DNA of 9,021 nucleotides from Candidatus Eiseniibacteriota bacterium (GTDB lineage Bacteria > Eisenbacteria > RBG-16-71-46 > CAIMUX01 > VGJL01), in NCBI GenBank assembly GCA_014729455.1, contig WJJW01000493.1:1-9021 (forward strand), given 5' to 3'. The position numbers and the translations under genes were made by a program. Shown here one piece after another: positions 1 to 6,476 of this stretch (the first letter of the stretch is position 1; each line of letters opens with the position of its first letter). The notes under the pieces are model-generated. The model had not been told where the DNA came from, ran no database searches, and saw only the letters and a program-made list of their open reading frames with translations.

Positions 1-1628
1 CGGTACCCCCAGTGCTTCCCGAGCTCGATCGCCTCGTCCCATACCGTCCGCGCCCGGTGCATCAGCAACTCCGGAACCACATCGGAATCGACCGCGCCCA
101 GCCCCTCCCGGTGCCGCCCCAGGACCCCGAGCATCTCCTCGCGGTTGTCCGCGAACGCATGGAACGGTCCGGTGACCGAGGCGATCTCGGCCGAGGTCTT
201 GTATGCCTGCCCCGTCATCAGGGCGGTGATCGCTCCGGCGATGCTCCGGCCCGAGTCGGAGTCGTACGGATGCCCGCGCGCCATCAGGAAGCTGCCGAGA
301 TTGGCGTAGCCGAGTCCGAGCGGGCGGAAGTCGTGGCTGTTCCGGGCGATCCGATCGGTCGGGTAGGAGCTGCAGTCGACCAGGATCTCCTGCGCGAGGA
401 TCATCACCGCGACCGTATGGCAGAAGGCGTCGACGTCGAGATCCCCGTCGGCGGATCGCAGCCGCATGAGGTTCACGCTCGCCAGGTTGCACGCGGAGTC
501 GTCGAGGAACAGGTACTCGCTGCAAGGGTTCGACGCGTGGATCCGGCCGGAGCGGGGAACGGTGTGCCAACGGTTCGTCGTCGTATCGAACTGCAGGCCG
601 GGATCGCCGCACGCGTGCGCCGCCCGGGCGATCCGGCGGAACAGGTCCCGGGCGCGGACCGTCCCGACCGTCTCTCCGGTGGTGACGGCGCGCGTCCGCC
701 ACTCGCCGTCCGCGACGACCGCCTCCATGAACGCGTCGGGGACCCGGACCGAGTGGTTCGCGTTCTGGTAGAAGACGCTCCCGTACGCCTCGCCCGTCAG
801 CGATGCGTCGTAGCCGGCGGCGATCAGCACACCGGCCTTTTTCTCCTCTTCCGCCTTGGAGTCGATGAACGCCTCGATGTCGGGATGGTCGACGTTCAAG
901 ACCACCATCTTCGCGGCCCGGCGGGTCTTGCCGCCGCTCTTGATCACCCCGGCGAACGCGTCGAACCCCTTCATGAACGAGACCGGCCCGGAGGCGATCC
1001 CTCCGCCGGAGAGCGTCTCGCGGCTCGACCGGATCGGCGAGAGGTTCGTCCCGCTGCCCGAGCCGAACTTGAAGAGCATCCCCTCGGTCTTCGCCAGCTC
1101 GAGGATCGACTCCATCCGATCCTCGGCGCTGTTGATGAAGCAGGCCGAGCACTGCGGGCGCTCCTCGAGGCCGACGTTGAACCAGACCGGGCTGTTGAAG
1201 GCGGCGATCTGGTAGAGCAGGATGTGCTTCAGCTCGTCGCGGAAAGCCTCGGCGTCCTCGGTCCGCGCGAAGTACCCCAGCTCCCCGCCCCAGTCGGTGA
1301 TGGTCTCCGCGACCCGGCGGATCACCTGCTTCAGGGACGACTCCCGCTCGGGAGTGCCGGGCTCGCCGTGGAAGTACTTCGAGGCGACGACGTTGGTGGC
1401 GATCACGGACCAGCCGCGGGGAAACTCGACGTCCGGCTGCTCGAAGACCGGCTCGCCCCCCTCGCCGACGATCCGGGCGGTCCTCCGCTCCCAGGAGACC
1501 GTGTCGAAGGGATCGATCCCGGCCCGGCTGAAGAAGCGCCCCACGCGCAGGCCGCTCCGGCCTTCCGTTCCCCGGCCGGGGGAGCCTTCATGCGTCGTGG
1601 GGGGGTCGTCTGGATGGCCGTGATGCAC
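1..1628 (-). CDS. nrdJ: Adenosylcobalamin-dependent (class II) ribonucleotide reductase, N-terminal part, cut by window edge
   Basis: Reduces ribonucleotides to deoxyribonucleotides in the cytosol with a radical made from coenzyme B12, so it needs no oxygen. About 542 codons are visible; the C-terminus, where this family usually has its last redox cysteines and a zinc-ribbon region, lies beyond base 1. Reading the minus strand I see RFFSRAGIDPFDTV (residues 31-44), ATNVVASKYF, FNSPVWFNVG, PQCSACFIN, FKFGSGSGTNLSPIRSS, GGGIASGPVSFMKG and NPCSEYLFLDDSACNLAS, the signature series of the NrdJ family. By analogy with class I enzymes, C369 (in NPCSE, with N367 and E371) is the thiyl-radical cysteine and C163/C380 the redox pair. 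I chose the GTG at 1628-1626 because AAAGGAG lies 9 nt upstream and no in-frame ATG precedes the conserved core. The first 29 residues are Gly/Pro/His-rich and hold no ATP-cone. The next gene upstream on the strand is a LysR regulator. Confidence 0.96.
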   Translation of the reverse strand, partial: MHHGHPDDPPTTHEGSPGRGTEGRSGLRVGRFFSRAGIDPFDTVSWERRTARIVGEGGEPVFEQPDVEFPRGWSVIATNVVASKYFHGEPGTPERESSLKQVIRRVAETITDWGGELGYFARTEDAEAFRDELKHILLYQIAAFNSPVWFNVGLEERPQCSACFINSAEDRMESILELAKTEGMLFKFGSGSGTNLSPIRSSRETLSGGGIASGPVSFMKGFDAFAGVIKSGGKTRRAAKMVVLNVDHPDIEAFIDSKAEEEKKAGVLIAAGYDASLTGEAYGSVFYQNANHSVRVPDAFMEAVVADGEWRTRAVTTGETVGTVRARDLFRRIARAAHACGDPGLQFDTTTNRWHTVPRSGRIHASNPCSEYLFLDDSACNLASVNLMRLRSADGDLDVDAFCHTVAVMILAQEILVDCSSYPTDRIARNSHDFRPLGLGYANLGSFLMARGHPYDSDSGRSIAGAITALMTGQAYKTSAEIASVTGPFHAFADNREEMLGVLGRHREGLGAVDSDVVPELLMHRARTVWDEAIELGKHWGY

Positions 1629-1766
1629 CGATCTCCGCTCCTTTCCCCCGAAGTTTCGTTCCTCCGAGGAGGGCTTTTGATGCTTCATCCCGTTGCAGAG
1701 GGAAGAAAGCCGCGAGGCACGCCGGCGCGGGGGGCGTCGAAACGGCCCATCCTCTGAGAATTGTTG

Positions 1767-1795
1767 ATGTTAAGGCTCGATCGGGCCGCCCTCAA
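1767..1795 (-). promoter_or_regulatory. Candidate sigma-70 promoter for nrdJ
   Basis: On the minus strand TTGAGG (1795-1790) and TAACAT (1772-1767) are separated by 17 bp; each matches 4 of 6 consensus bases. The -35 overlaps the lysR stop codon. Transcription would begin near 1760 and give a leader of about 130 nt before the GTG at 1628. That leader has short symmetries, such as CCTCCTCGGAGG at 1672-1661, but no B12-box or NrdR-box that I can recognise. It is called by eye, so chance matches are possible, but it would let nrdJ be transcribed separately from lysR. Confidence 0.35.
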
Positions 1796-2703
1796 GCGGA
1801 TTCCTTGCGAGGGGTCTCCTTCGGAGGTCCTTCGCGCAGCACCTCGATGAACTTCTCCATCACCTGCGTCCGCTCCTTCCCCTTCTTCGCGAGGATCCCG
1901 AGCGGCCGCTTCATGTCGGCGCCGGTCAGCTCGACCGAGGCGAGGGTCCCGGTCGCGATCTCGTTGAGAATCGTCAGCGACGGGACGATGCTCACGCCCG
2001 CGTTGATCTCGACCGCCCGCTTGATCGTCTCGATGTTGTCGAACTCCATGACGATCTCCAGCGGGATCGAACGGGCGCGGAGGAGCCGGTCGATCGCGCG
2101 ACGGGTGGGGATGTCGCGCTCGAAGGCGACGAACCGCGCCCGCGCGAGCTTCGTGACGTCGATCTTCTTGTTCTTCGCCAGCGGGTTCTCCGGCGAACAG
2201 ATCAGGACCAGGTCGTCCTCGCGGAACGGGATGACCTCGATCCCGCTGCGGCGGACCGGGTACGCCACGATCCCCAGATCGATCGTGCTGCTGACCAGAT
2301 CGTCGTAGATCTTGTTGGCCCGGCTGTACTCGACGTGGATGTTCGCCGACGGATACCGCCGGAGGAACTCCTTGAGGTACGCCGGCAGCTCGTGCAGTCC
2401 GACGCTGTAGACCGTCGAGACGCGCAGCGATCCGGCGATCGTCTTGCTCAGCACCTGGATCCGGTTCTCCATCATGCGAAACCGCTCCAGGATCTCCTTG
2501 GCGCCGTCGTAGAGCATCTGGCCGGCCTGTGTGGGGGCGAGGTTGCGCTTTCCCCTCTCGATCAGCTTCCGGTCGTACTTCTCCTCCAGGCCGCGGATCT
2601 GCTGGCTCACCGCCGACTGGCTGATGTAATTCAGCATCGCCGCCTTGGAGAAGCTCTGGGTCTCGATCACGTCGCAGAAGATCTTCAGGGTCTCGACTTG
2701 CAT
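1792..2703 (-). CDS. LysR-type transcriptional regulator
   Basis: A 303-residue protein of normal LysR length. Residues 1-60 form the winged helix-turn-helix: MQVETLKIFCDVIETQSFSK at the start, then AAMLNYISQSAVSQQIRGLE with the typical SQSAVSQQI recognition helix. A linker helix follows (about 60-90), and from about residue 92 a periplasmic-binding-like effector domain runs to residue 295, with RVSTVYSVG, the DLGIVAYP strand and the INAGVSIVPS segment usual in these co-inducer pockets. The ATG at 2703 is preferred over an in-frame GTG at 2721 because GGGGAG sits 4 nt before it, between the two. The effector cannot be told from sequence. It is divergent from mtaB and 163 bp upstream of nrdJ on the same strand. 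Control of itself is likely, given a palindrome 25 bp upstream of its start; control of nrdJ or mtaB-miaB is only inferred from position. Confidence 0.92.
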   Translation of the reverse strand: MQVETLKIFCDVIETQSFSKAAMLNYISQSAVSQQIRGLEEKYDRKLIERGKRNLAPTQAGQMLYDGAKEILERFRMMENRIQVLSKTIAGSLRVSTVYSVGLHELPAYLKEFLRRYPSANIHVEYSRANKIYDDLVSSTIDLGIVAYPVRRSGIEVIPFREDDLVLICSPENPLAKNKKIDVTKLARARFVAFERDIPTRRAIDRLLRARSIPLEIVMEFDNIETIKRAVEINAGVSIVPSLTILNEIATGTLASVELTGADMKRPLGILAKKGKERTQVMEKFIEVLREGPPKETPRKESA

Positions 2704-2727
2704 TCTTCTCCCCTTCCCCACCTGTCC

Positions 2728-2744
2728 GATTAGGGGTGCTAATC
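2728..2744. promoter_or_regulatory. Candidate LysR-box palindrome (GATTAG-N5-CTAATC)
   Basis: A perfect 6-bp inverted repeat with a 5-bp spacer, GATTAG GGGTG CTAATC. Centred on it is T2730-N11-A2742, the general form of LysR-family operators (T-N11-A inside a dyad). It lies 25-41 bp upstream of the lysR start codon, inside the predicted lysR leader, which would suit negative autoregulation. That LysR proteins bind such dyads next to their own genes is known; that this one is bound is inferred. Confidence 0.45.
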
Positions 2745-2770
2745 AGCCGGTCCAACCACCGATCGGTCTG

Positions 2771-2800
2771 CTGATACCATAAGTTTGCCGTGTCGATCAA
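2771..2800 (-). promoter_or_regulatory. Candidate lysR promoter
   Basis: On the minus strand TTGATC (2800-2795) and TATCAG (2776-2771) are 18 bp apart, each matching 4 of 6 sigma-70 consensus bases. Transcription would start near 2764, about 60 nt before the lysR ATG, which places the T-N11-A palindrome (2728-2744) just downstream of the start site. The two AAACTTAT copies (2807-2800 and 2786-2779) lie against the -35 and in the spacer. I found no equally good plus-strand promoter for mtaB; TTGACC at 2844-2849 with TACCGT at 2868-2873 (18 bp apart) is a poor candidate. Confidence 0.3.
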
Positions 2801-2807
2801 TAAGTTT
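2779..2807 (+). repeat. Direct repeat ATAAGTTT, 21-bp period
   Basis: ATAAGTTT occurs at 2779-2786 and again at 2800-2807. The period is 21 bp, two turns of B-DNA, so both copies face the same side of the helix, as regulator half-sites often do. The region is AT-rich against a very GC-rich background, which makes the repeat less likely by chance. Which protein would bind, if any, is not known. Confidence 0.4.
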
Positions 2808-2847
2808 CCATCTTCCTCGAATGCGCTGAAAAGCGCCAGCTTATTGA
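2797..2847 (+). repeat. Nested inverted repeats in the mtaB upstream region
   Basis: TCAATAAG (2797-2804) is the exact reverse complement of CTTATTGA (2840-2847). Inside lies a second dyad, GCGCT (2823-2827) and AGCGC (2832-2836), with loop GAAA. As plus-strand RNA this would be a 5-bp stem closed by a GNRA-type tetraloop, carried by an 8-bp outer stem with an 18-nt left and a 3-nt right internal loop. There is no T-run after it, so it is not an intrinsic terminator. It may instead be a pair of protein-binding half-sites. Whether it is transcribed is unknown. Confidence 0.4.
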
Positions 2848-2912
2848 CCACCCGCCTCGGGACCCGGTACCGTGAGGTTTCGCCGAAGCGGGTCTTCAAG
2901 GAGGGCAACCAG

Positions 2913-4292
2913 ATGCGGCAGATCGAGATCCCGGCGGAGAAGCCGGCTCCGATCGGAGGGGCGGCTCCCACCGTCGCCGTCTTCTCCCACGGCTGCCGGG
3001 CGAACCAGGAGGAGATCGAGTGCCTCCTCGGCGCCTTGCGCGACCGTGGATTCCGTCCGGTGCCGTTCGGCGGGTCCGCGGACTGGACGATCATCAACAC
3101 CTGCTCGGTTACCCATGCGGGGGAGGCCGACGCCCGCCGGACCATCCGGCGTGCCGTCCGGCTCTCTGGAGGGGGCCGGGTCGTGGTGACCGGCTGCTTC
3201 GCCCAGCGGGATCCGGCCGATGCCGCCCGGCTGGGGGCCGACCTCGTCGTCGGCAATGGGGAGAAGTGGCGGATCCCCGACCTCCTGACCTCCGCCGCCT
3301 CCGGGGAAGGATCGTGCACCGGCGTGCTGTTCCAGGCCGACCCGACGACGCGACGCTTCCTCGGTCACGGGACCCGCCCCAGCGGGTTCCGTACGCGGGC
3401 GGCGTTGAAGGTCCAGGACGGGTGCGACGAGCGTTGCACCTACTGCATCATCCCGAGCCTGCGGGGCCGTTCGGTCAGCCGGGATCCGGACGAGGTCCTC
3501 GCCGAAGCACGCCTCCTCGTGGAGTCCGGACATCAGGAGATCACCCTCACCGGGATCCATACCGCCGCCTACGGCGCGGACCGCGGAGGACCGAACCTGG
3601 CCGGACTCCTGCGTCGCCTCCTCGCGGTCGAACGGCTCGAGCGGATCCGGCTCAACTCGCTGGAGCCCCAGTGGGTCGACGCCGAGCTGCTCGATACGCT
3701 CGCCTCCTCGCCCCGCTTCTGCCGGCACCTGCACCTGCCGCTTCAGAGCGGGGACGCCGGAGTCCTCAAGCGGATGGGGCGCGGCTACCGCCCCGAGGCG
3801 TACCGGGAGGTGGCGGCGCGCGCCCGCGCCGCGATCCCGGGCGTCGGGATCGGCGCGGACGTGATGGTCGGCTTCCCGGGCGAGGACGAAGAGGCGTACG
3901 CGAACACCGTCGCGCTCCTGGAGGAGGTCCGTCCGAGCTATCTGCACGTCTTCCCGTACTCCGAGCGGCCCGGCGTCGCCTCCGCCCGCCTGCCGGGGAG
4001 GGTCGACGAGGAAACCAAGCGCCGGAGGGCGCGCCGTCTGGCCGCCCTCGACCGGCGGTTCCGGACCGCGTTCCTCCGCGCTGCGGACGGCGCGGTCCAC
4101 GATCTCATCGTCGAGGCGAAGGAGGATCGGGCCGGCGGCGCCCAGTGCCTGACCGACACCTACATCCGCGTCGCCGTGGAGACCGACCGGTCGGCCGGAA
4201 GCTGGGTCACCGCCCGGCTGCGGTGGATCGGCGATCCGCGCCGGATGCGGGGGATCGCGGTGGATTCGGCCGTGGAGGAGTCCCGCCGATGA
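2913..4292 (+). CDS. mtaB: tRNA t6A37 methylthiotransferase (MtaB-type radical SAM enzyme)
   Basis: Adds a methylthio group to t6A at position 37 of ANN-decoding tRNAs, giving ms2t6A. 459 residues, normal for the family. The N-terminal MTTase domain (about 20-110) supplies three cysteines for one [4Fe-4S] cluster: C28 in SHGCRAN, C64 in NTCSVT and C95 in TGCFAQ. The radical-SAM core (about 160-345) has CDERCTYC with C171, C175 and C178, then TLTGIHTAAYG, LHLPLQSGD and VMVGFPGEDEE. A divergent TRAM-like tRNA-binding tail follows from about 385. The LKVQDGC and LTGI motifs place it with MtaB/YqeV rather than MiaB. The start is ATG 2913, since AAGGAGG lies 8 nt upstream; an in-frame GTG at 2790 would add 41 residues of non-family sequence. 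Its stop overlaps the miaB start (ATGA), so the two are probably translationally coupled. The exact substrate is inferred from subfamily motifs. Confidence 0.9.
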   Translation: MRQIEIPAEKPAPIGGAAPTVAVFSHGCRANQEEIECLLGALRDRGFRPVPFGGSADWTIINTCSVTHAGEADARRTIRRAVRLSGGGRVVVTGCFAQRDPADAARLGADLVVGNGEKWRIPDLLTSAASGEGSCTGVLFQADPTTRRFLGHGTRPSGFRTRAALKVQDGCDERCTYCIIPSLRGRSVSRDPDEVLAEARLLVESGHQEITLTGIHTAAYGADRGGPNLAGLLRRLLAVERLERIRLNSLEPQWVDAELLDTLASSPRFCRHLHLPLQSGDAGVLKRMGRGYRPEAYREVAARARAAIPGVGIGADVMVGFPGEDEEAYANTVALLEEVRPSYLHVFPYSERPGVASARLPGRVDEETKRRRARRLAALDRRFRTAFLRAADGAVHDLIVEAKEDRAGGAQCLTDTYIRVAVETDRSAGSWVTARLRWIGDPRRMRGIAVDSAVEESRR

Positions 4293-5653
4293 GCCGCCCG
4301 CCCCGCCCGCGGATCTACCTGGAGACGTACGGCTGCCAGATGAACGAGGCCGATACGGGGATGATGGCCGGGCTGCTCGCCTCCTCCGGATGGGAGCGGA
4401 TCGATCGGCCCGAGCTGGCCGACGTGATCCTGTTGAACACGTGCGCCGTGCGGGAACGGGCCGAGGAGCGGGTGGCCGGCCGCGTGCGGCACCTCGCCCG
4501 GCTGAAGCGCTACCGACCCGACCTGCGGATCGGTCTCGCCGGCTGCATGGCGCAGCACCTCGGGCGCGATCTGCTCGCCCGGCTTCCGGAGCTCGACCTG
4601 CTCGCCGGTCCCGATTCCTACCGCCGCCTCGCGGATCTGCTGGGACGGAGCGACGAGGGTCCGCTGGTCGACCTCGCCCTCGACAAGAAGGAACGCTACG
4701 AGGACCTCTCTCCGTCGCCCGAGGCCGGGCTCCACGCGTGGGTCCCGATCATGCGCGGCTGCGACCGGTTCTGCACCTTCTGCGTCGTCCCGCACGTGCG
4801 CGGGCGCGAGAAGAGCCTCCCCGCCGAACGGATCGTCGGCTCGGTCCGGGATCTCGTCGCGTCCGGAACGGTGGCGGTGACGCTGCTCGGACAGACGGTC
4901 AACTCGTACCGCGACGGCGCGGTCGACTTCGCCGGGCTCCTCGAGCGGATCGCCCGGATCCCCGGACTGCTGCGGATCCGTTTCACGTCGCCCCACCCCG
5001 CCGATTTCACCCGCTCATTCTTCGCGGTGATGGCCGAGCACCGGAACCTCTGCAAGCAGATCCACCTGCCGGTGCAGAGCGGTTCCACGCGGATCCTCGA
5101 GGCGATGAAGCGGGGGCACACGCGCGAGGAGTTCCTCGCCCTCGTCGGGGAGATCCGCACGGTCCTCCCCGACGTCTCTCTGACGACCGACCTGATCGTC
5201 GGCTTCCCTTCGGAGACGATCGAGGATTACGAGAGCACGCTCTCGCTCCTCGAAGAGGTCCGCTTCGACGGGGCGTTCATGTTCCGCTACTCGCCCCGTC
5301 CGGGCACCTACGCGGTCCGGAAGCAGCCGGACGACGTGCCGGACGAAGAGAAGGCGCGCCGCCTCCACGGGCTGATCGAGCTGCAGGAGCGGATCTCGGC
5401 CGAGCGGTACGCCCGTTGGGTCGGACGGGAGGTCGAGGTCCTCGTCGAGGGACCGTCGCGGCGGGATCGCTCCTGCGCGCGCGGTCGCAGCGACGACAAC
5501 AAGACGGTGATCCTGCCGGCCGAGGGCGCGCGTCCCGGGGAGATCGCGACCGTCCGGATCGCCCGCGCGACGGCCCACACGCTGATCGCCGCGGGGGTCC
5601 CCGGTCCGGAGACGGACGACGAGGAGTCCGGCCTTACGCTCTTGGCGGATTGA
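4289..5653 (+). CDS. miaB: tRNA i6A37 methylthiotransferase MiaB
   Basis: Converts i6A37 to ms2i6A37 in tRNAs that read UNN codons, donating both the sulfur and the methyl group. 454 residues, full length. The MTTase domain has YLETYGCQMNEAD (C16), LLNTCAVRE (C52) and GLAGCMAQ (C86) for the auxiliary cluster. The radical-SAM domain has MRGCDRFCTFCVVP (C158, C162, C165), TLLGQTVNSY, IHLPVQSGS and LIVGFPSET. A TRAM domain occupies roughly 378-440. The motifs match MiaB proper. It starts in the ATGA overlap with mtaB and has no clear SD of its own, so reinitiation after mtaB is likely. The 3' end overlaps the convergent DUF4149 gene by 20 bp. The partner miaA, which makes i6A, is not in the window. 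Confidence 0.95.
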   Translation: MSRPPRPRIYLETYGCQMNEADTGMMAGLLASSGWERIDRPELADVILLNTCAVRERAEERVAGRVRHLARLKRYRPDLRIGLAGCMAQHLGRDLLARLPELDLLAGPDSYRRLADLLGRSDEGPLVDLALDKKERYEDLSPSPEAGLHAWVPIMRGCDRFCTFCVVPHVRGREKSLPAERIVGSVRDLVASGTVAVTLLGQTVNSYRDGAVDFAGLLERIARIPGLLRIRFTSPHPADFTRSFFAVMAEHRNLCKQIHLPVQSGSTRILEAMKRGHTREEFLALVGEIRTVLPDVSLTTDLIVGFPSETIEDYESTLSLLEEVRFDGAFMFRYSPRPGTYAVRKQPDDVPDEEKARRLHGLIELQERISAERYARWVGREVEVLVEGPSRRDRSCARGRSDDNKTVILPAEGARPGEIATVRIARATAHTLIAAGVPGPETDDEESGLTLLAD

Positions 5654-6272
5654 CGGTCGGATCGACCGTCCCGCCCGCCTCGCTCGGCGGACCCTGCCGG
5701 CGGGGAAGGAACCGATACCAGCGCCGGACCACGAACGCGAGGATCGCCACGCCGGCGACGATCTGCAAGAGCAGGAGCGCGAGCTCGACCTGCTGCAGCC
5801 GTCCGATCGCGGCGAGGGAGGGGTGGTCCGCCGGCAGCGTCTCCATCGGGCCGGGAAGATCCCGCAGCAAGCCGCGGAGCTTCGGGGAGAGCAGGATCTG
5901 CGAGGAGAGCGAGGCTCCGGTCATCAGGAGGATGAGCCCCACCTGCGCCAGGACCGCCCGGGTCGCCCGCATCGAGAGCAGGTGCATCAGCAGCGTGGTC
6001 AACAGCAGGAAGGCTCCGGCGCCGCAGCCGAGGAACGCGCCGCGCTCGAGGATCTCGAGCGTCGCCCGGGCGGCCAGCTCGCGGCTCGGCAGGGTGGTGA
6101 AGAGCGAGGGGATCACCACGAGGGCGAAGCCGGCCAGGGAGCCGACCCAGATCATCAGGACCAGCGCGTGGGAGAACTCGAGGAACGTCAAGCCCGGGCT
6201 CGACTTGCGGACCTGCGGAAACGCGAGGACCCGCCCGCGTCGTCCCGATCTCGCCTCATGCTCTCTCGCCAA
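5634..6272 (-). CDS. DUF4149/TMEM205-like four-helix inner-membrane protein
   Basis: Function unknown. 212 residues from TTG 6272. A basic N-terminal stretch (1-27) is followed by hydrophobic helices at about 31-55 (FSHALVLMIWVGSLAGF, ending VIPSLF), 78-100, 106-128 and 160-182, then a basic, proline-rich tail probably facing the cytoplasm. The pattern SHALxxMIWVGSLAG...VIPxLF with four helices is what I know from the DUF4149/TMEM205-like family. The start is TTG: GGGAGG lies 6 nt upstream, while the in-frame ATG at 6299 has no SD and overlaps a TAGAAT -10 element, so it would not be in the mRNA. With ATG the protein would be nine residues longer. The last 20 bp overlap miaB in the opposite direction. 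It stands alone on its strand and diverges from iscS. Confidence 0.75.
   Translation of the reverse strand: MAREHEARSGRRGRVLAFPQVRKSSPGLTFLEFSHALVLMIWVGSLAGFALVVIPSLFTTLPSRELAARATLEILERGAFLGCGAGAFLLLTTLLMHLLSMRATRAVLAQVGLILLMTGASLSSQILLSPKLRGLLRDLPGPMETLPADHPSLAAIGRLQQVELALLLLQIVAGVAILAFVVRRWYRFLPRRQGPPSEAGGTVDPTVNPPRA
5652..5670. terminator. Hairpin at the miaB stop codon, possible transcription end
   Basis: GACGGTCG (5652-5659) and CGACCGTC (5663-5670) form a perfect 8-bp stem with the three-base loop GAT. It begins in the miaB TGA, inside the tail-to-tail overlap with the DUF4149 gene, and codes for part of that protein's C-terminus. There is no T-run on either side, so it would not be a classical intrinsic terminator. 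A role in 3'-end stability or in separating convergent transcripts is a guess. Confidence 0.3.
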
Positions 6273-6297
6273 GGTGGTCCTCCCGGTTGCTCCCCTC

Positions 6298-6327
6298 ATT
6301 CTATCGGCCGGTCCGCCCGTCTCACAA
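6298..6327 (-). promoter_or_regulatory. Promoter of the DUF4149 gene
   Basis: On the minus strand TTGTGA (6327-6322; 4 of 6) and TAGAAT (6303-6298; 5 of 6) are 18 bp apart. Initiation near 6291 would give a leader of about 18 nt with GGGAGG at 6284-6279 and the TTG start at 6272. Because the -10 overlaps the upstream ATG (6299-6297), this promoter also decides the start codon. Confidence 0.5.
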
Positions 6328-6381
6328 CAGCGGGGGAACGGTCCCCGCCGGATCGGACCCGCCGGATCGTCCCGCCCCGCG

Positions 6382-6410
6382 TTGACAACCCTGCTAGCCC
6401 CGTGGAGAAT
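6382..6410 (+). promoter_or_regulatory. Promoter of the iscS-iscA-thioesterase operon
   Basis: A full-consensus -35, TTGACA (6382-6387), is followed after 17 bp by GAGAAT (6405-6410; 4 of 6, with the A at position 2 and the final AAT). Transcription would start near 6417, leaving a leader of about 60 nt before the iscS ATG. The -35 stands 54 bp from the -35 of the divergent DUF4149 promoter. I see no IscR-like dyad around it. Confidence 0.5.
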
Positions 6411-6457
6411 GGATGGTTCGGCGGTTTGAGGTCCGGAGCGGCGGCGGGATCCCGCGC

Positions 6458-6472
6458 CCTCCGGTCCGGAGG
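6458..6472 (+). promoter_or_regulatory. Palindrome covering the iscS ribosome binding site
   Basis: CCTCCGG T CCGGAGG is a perfect 15-nt palindrome whose right arm contains the Shine-Dalgarno GGAGG (6468-6472), 4 nt before the iscS ATG. In RNA, CCTCCG and CGGAGG could form a 6-bp hairpin with loop GTC that hides the SD. An upstream CCGGAG (6433-6438) could instead pair with CTCCGG (6459-6464) and free it. The geometry allows translational control; chance is possible in sequence this GC-rich. Confidence 0.35.
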
Positions 6473-6476
6473 AACG

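Noticed and set aside
1661..1672. CCTCCGAGGAGG followed by GCTTTT on the plus strand as an intrinsic terminator
   Set aside because: The stem would have only 4 bp with an acceptable loop, and no plus-strand gene ends here; the region is the leader of nrdJ on the other strand.
12..1757. Long open frame of about 580 codons on the plus strand opposite nrdJ
   Set aside because: Its translation is Arg/Pro/Asp/Val-rich with no family motifs, and the minus strand has an unbroken set of class II reductase motifs. It is a by-product of high GC at third positions.
1629..1766. Cobalamin riboswitch in the nrdJ leader
   Set aside because: The leader is short and I cannot find a B12-box-like GCCACTG core. 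Absence is by eye only.
2790..2912. GTG start for mtaB that would add 41 residues
   Set aside because: The added stretch crosses the inverted repeats and matches nothing known in the family, whereas ATG 2913 has a strong AAGGAGG at proper spacing.
3020..4288. Upstream extension of the miaB frame through mtaB, giving an apparent 877-residue protein
   Set aside because: The extension is the mtaB sequence read in the wrong frame. MiaB homology begins at 4289, exactly at the ATGA junction.
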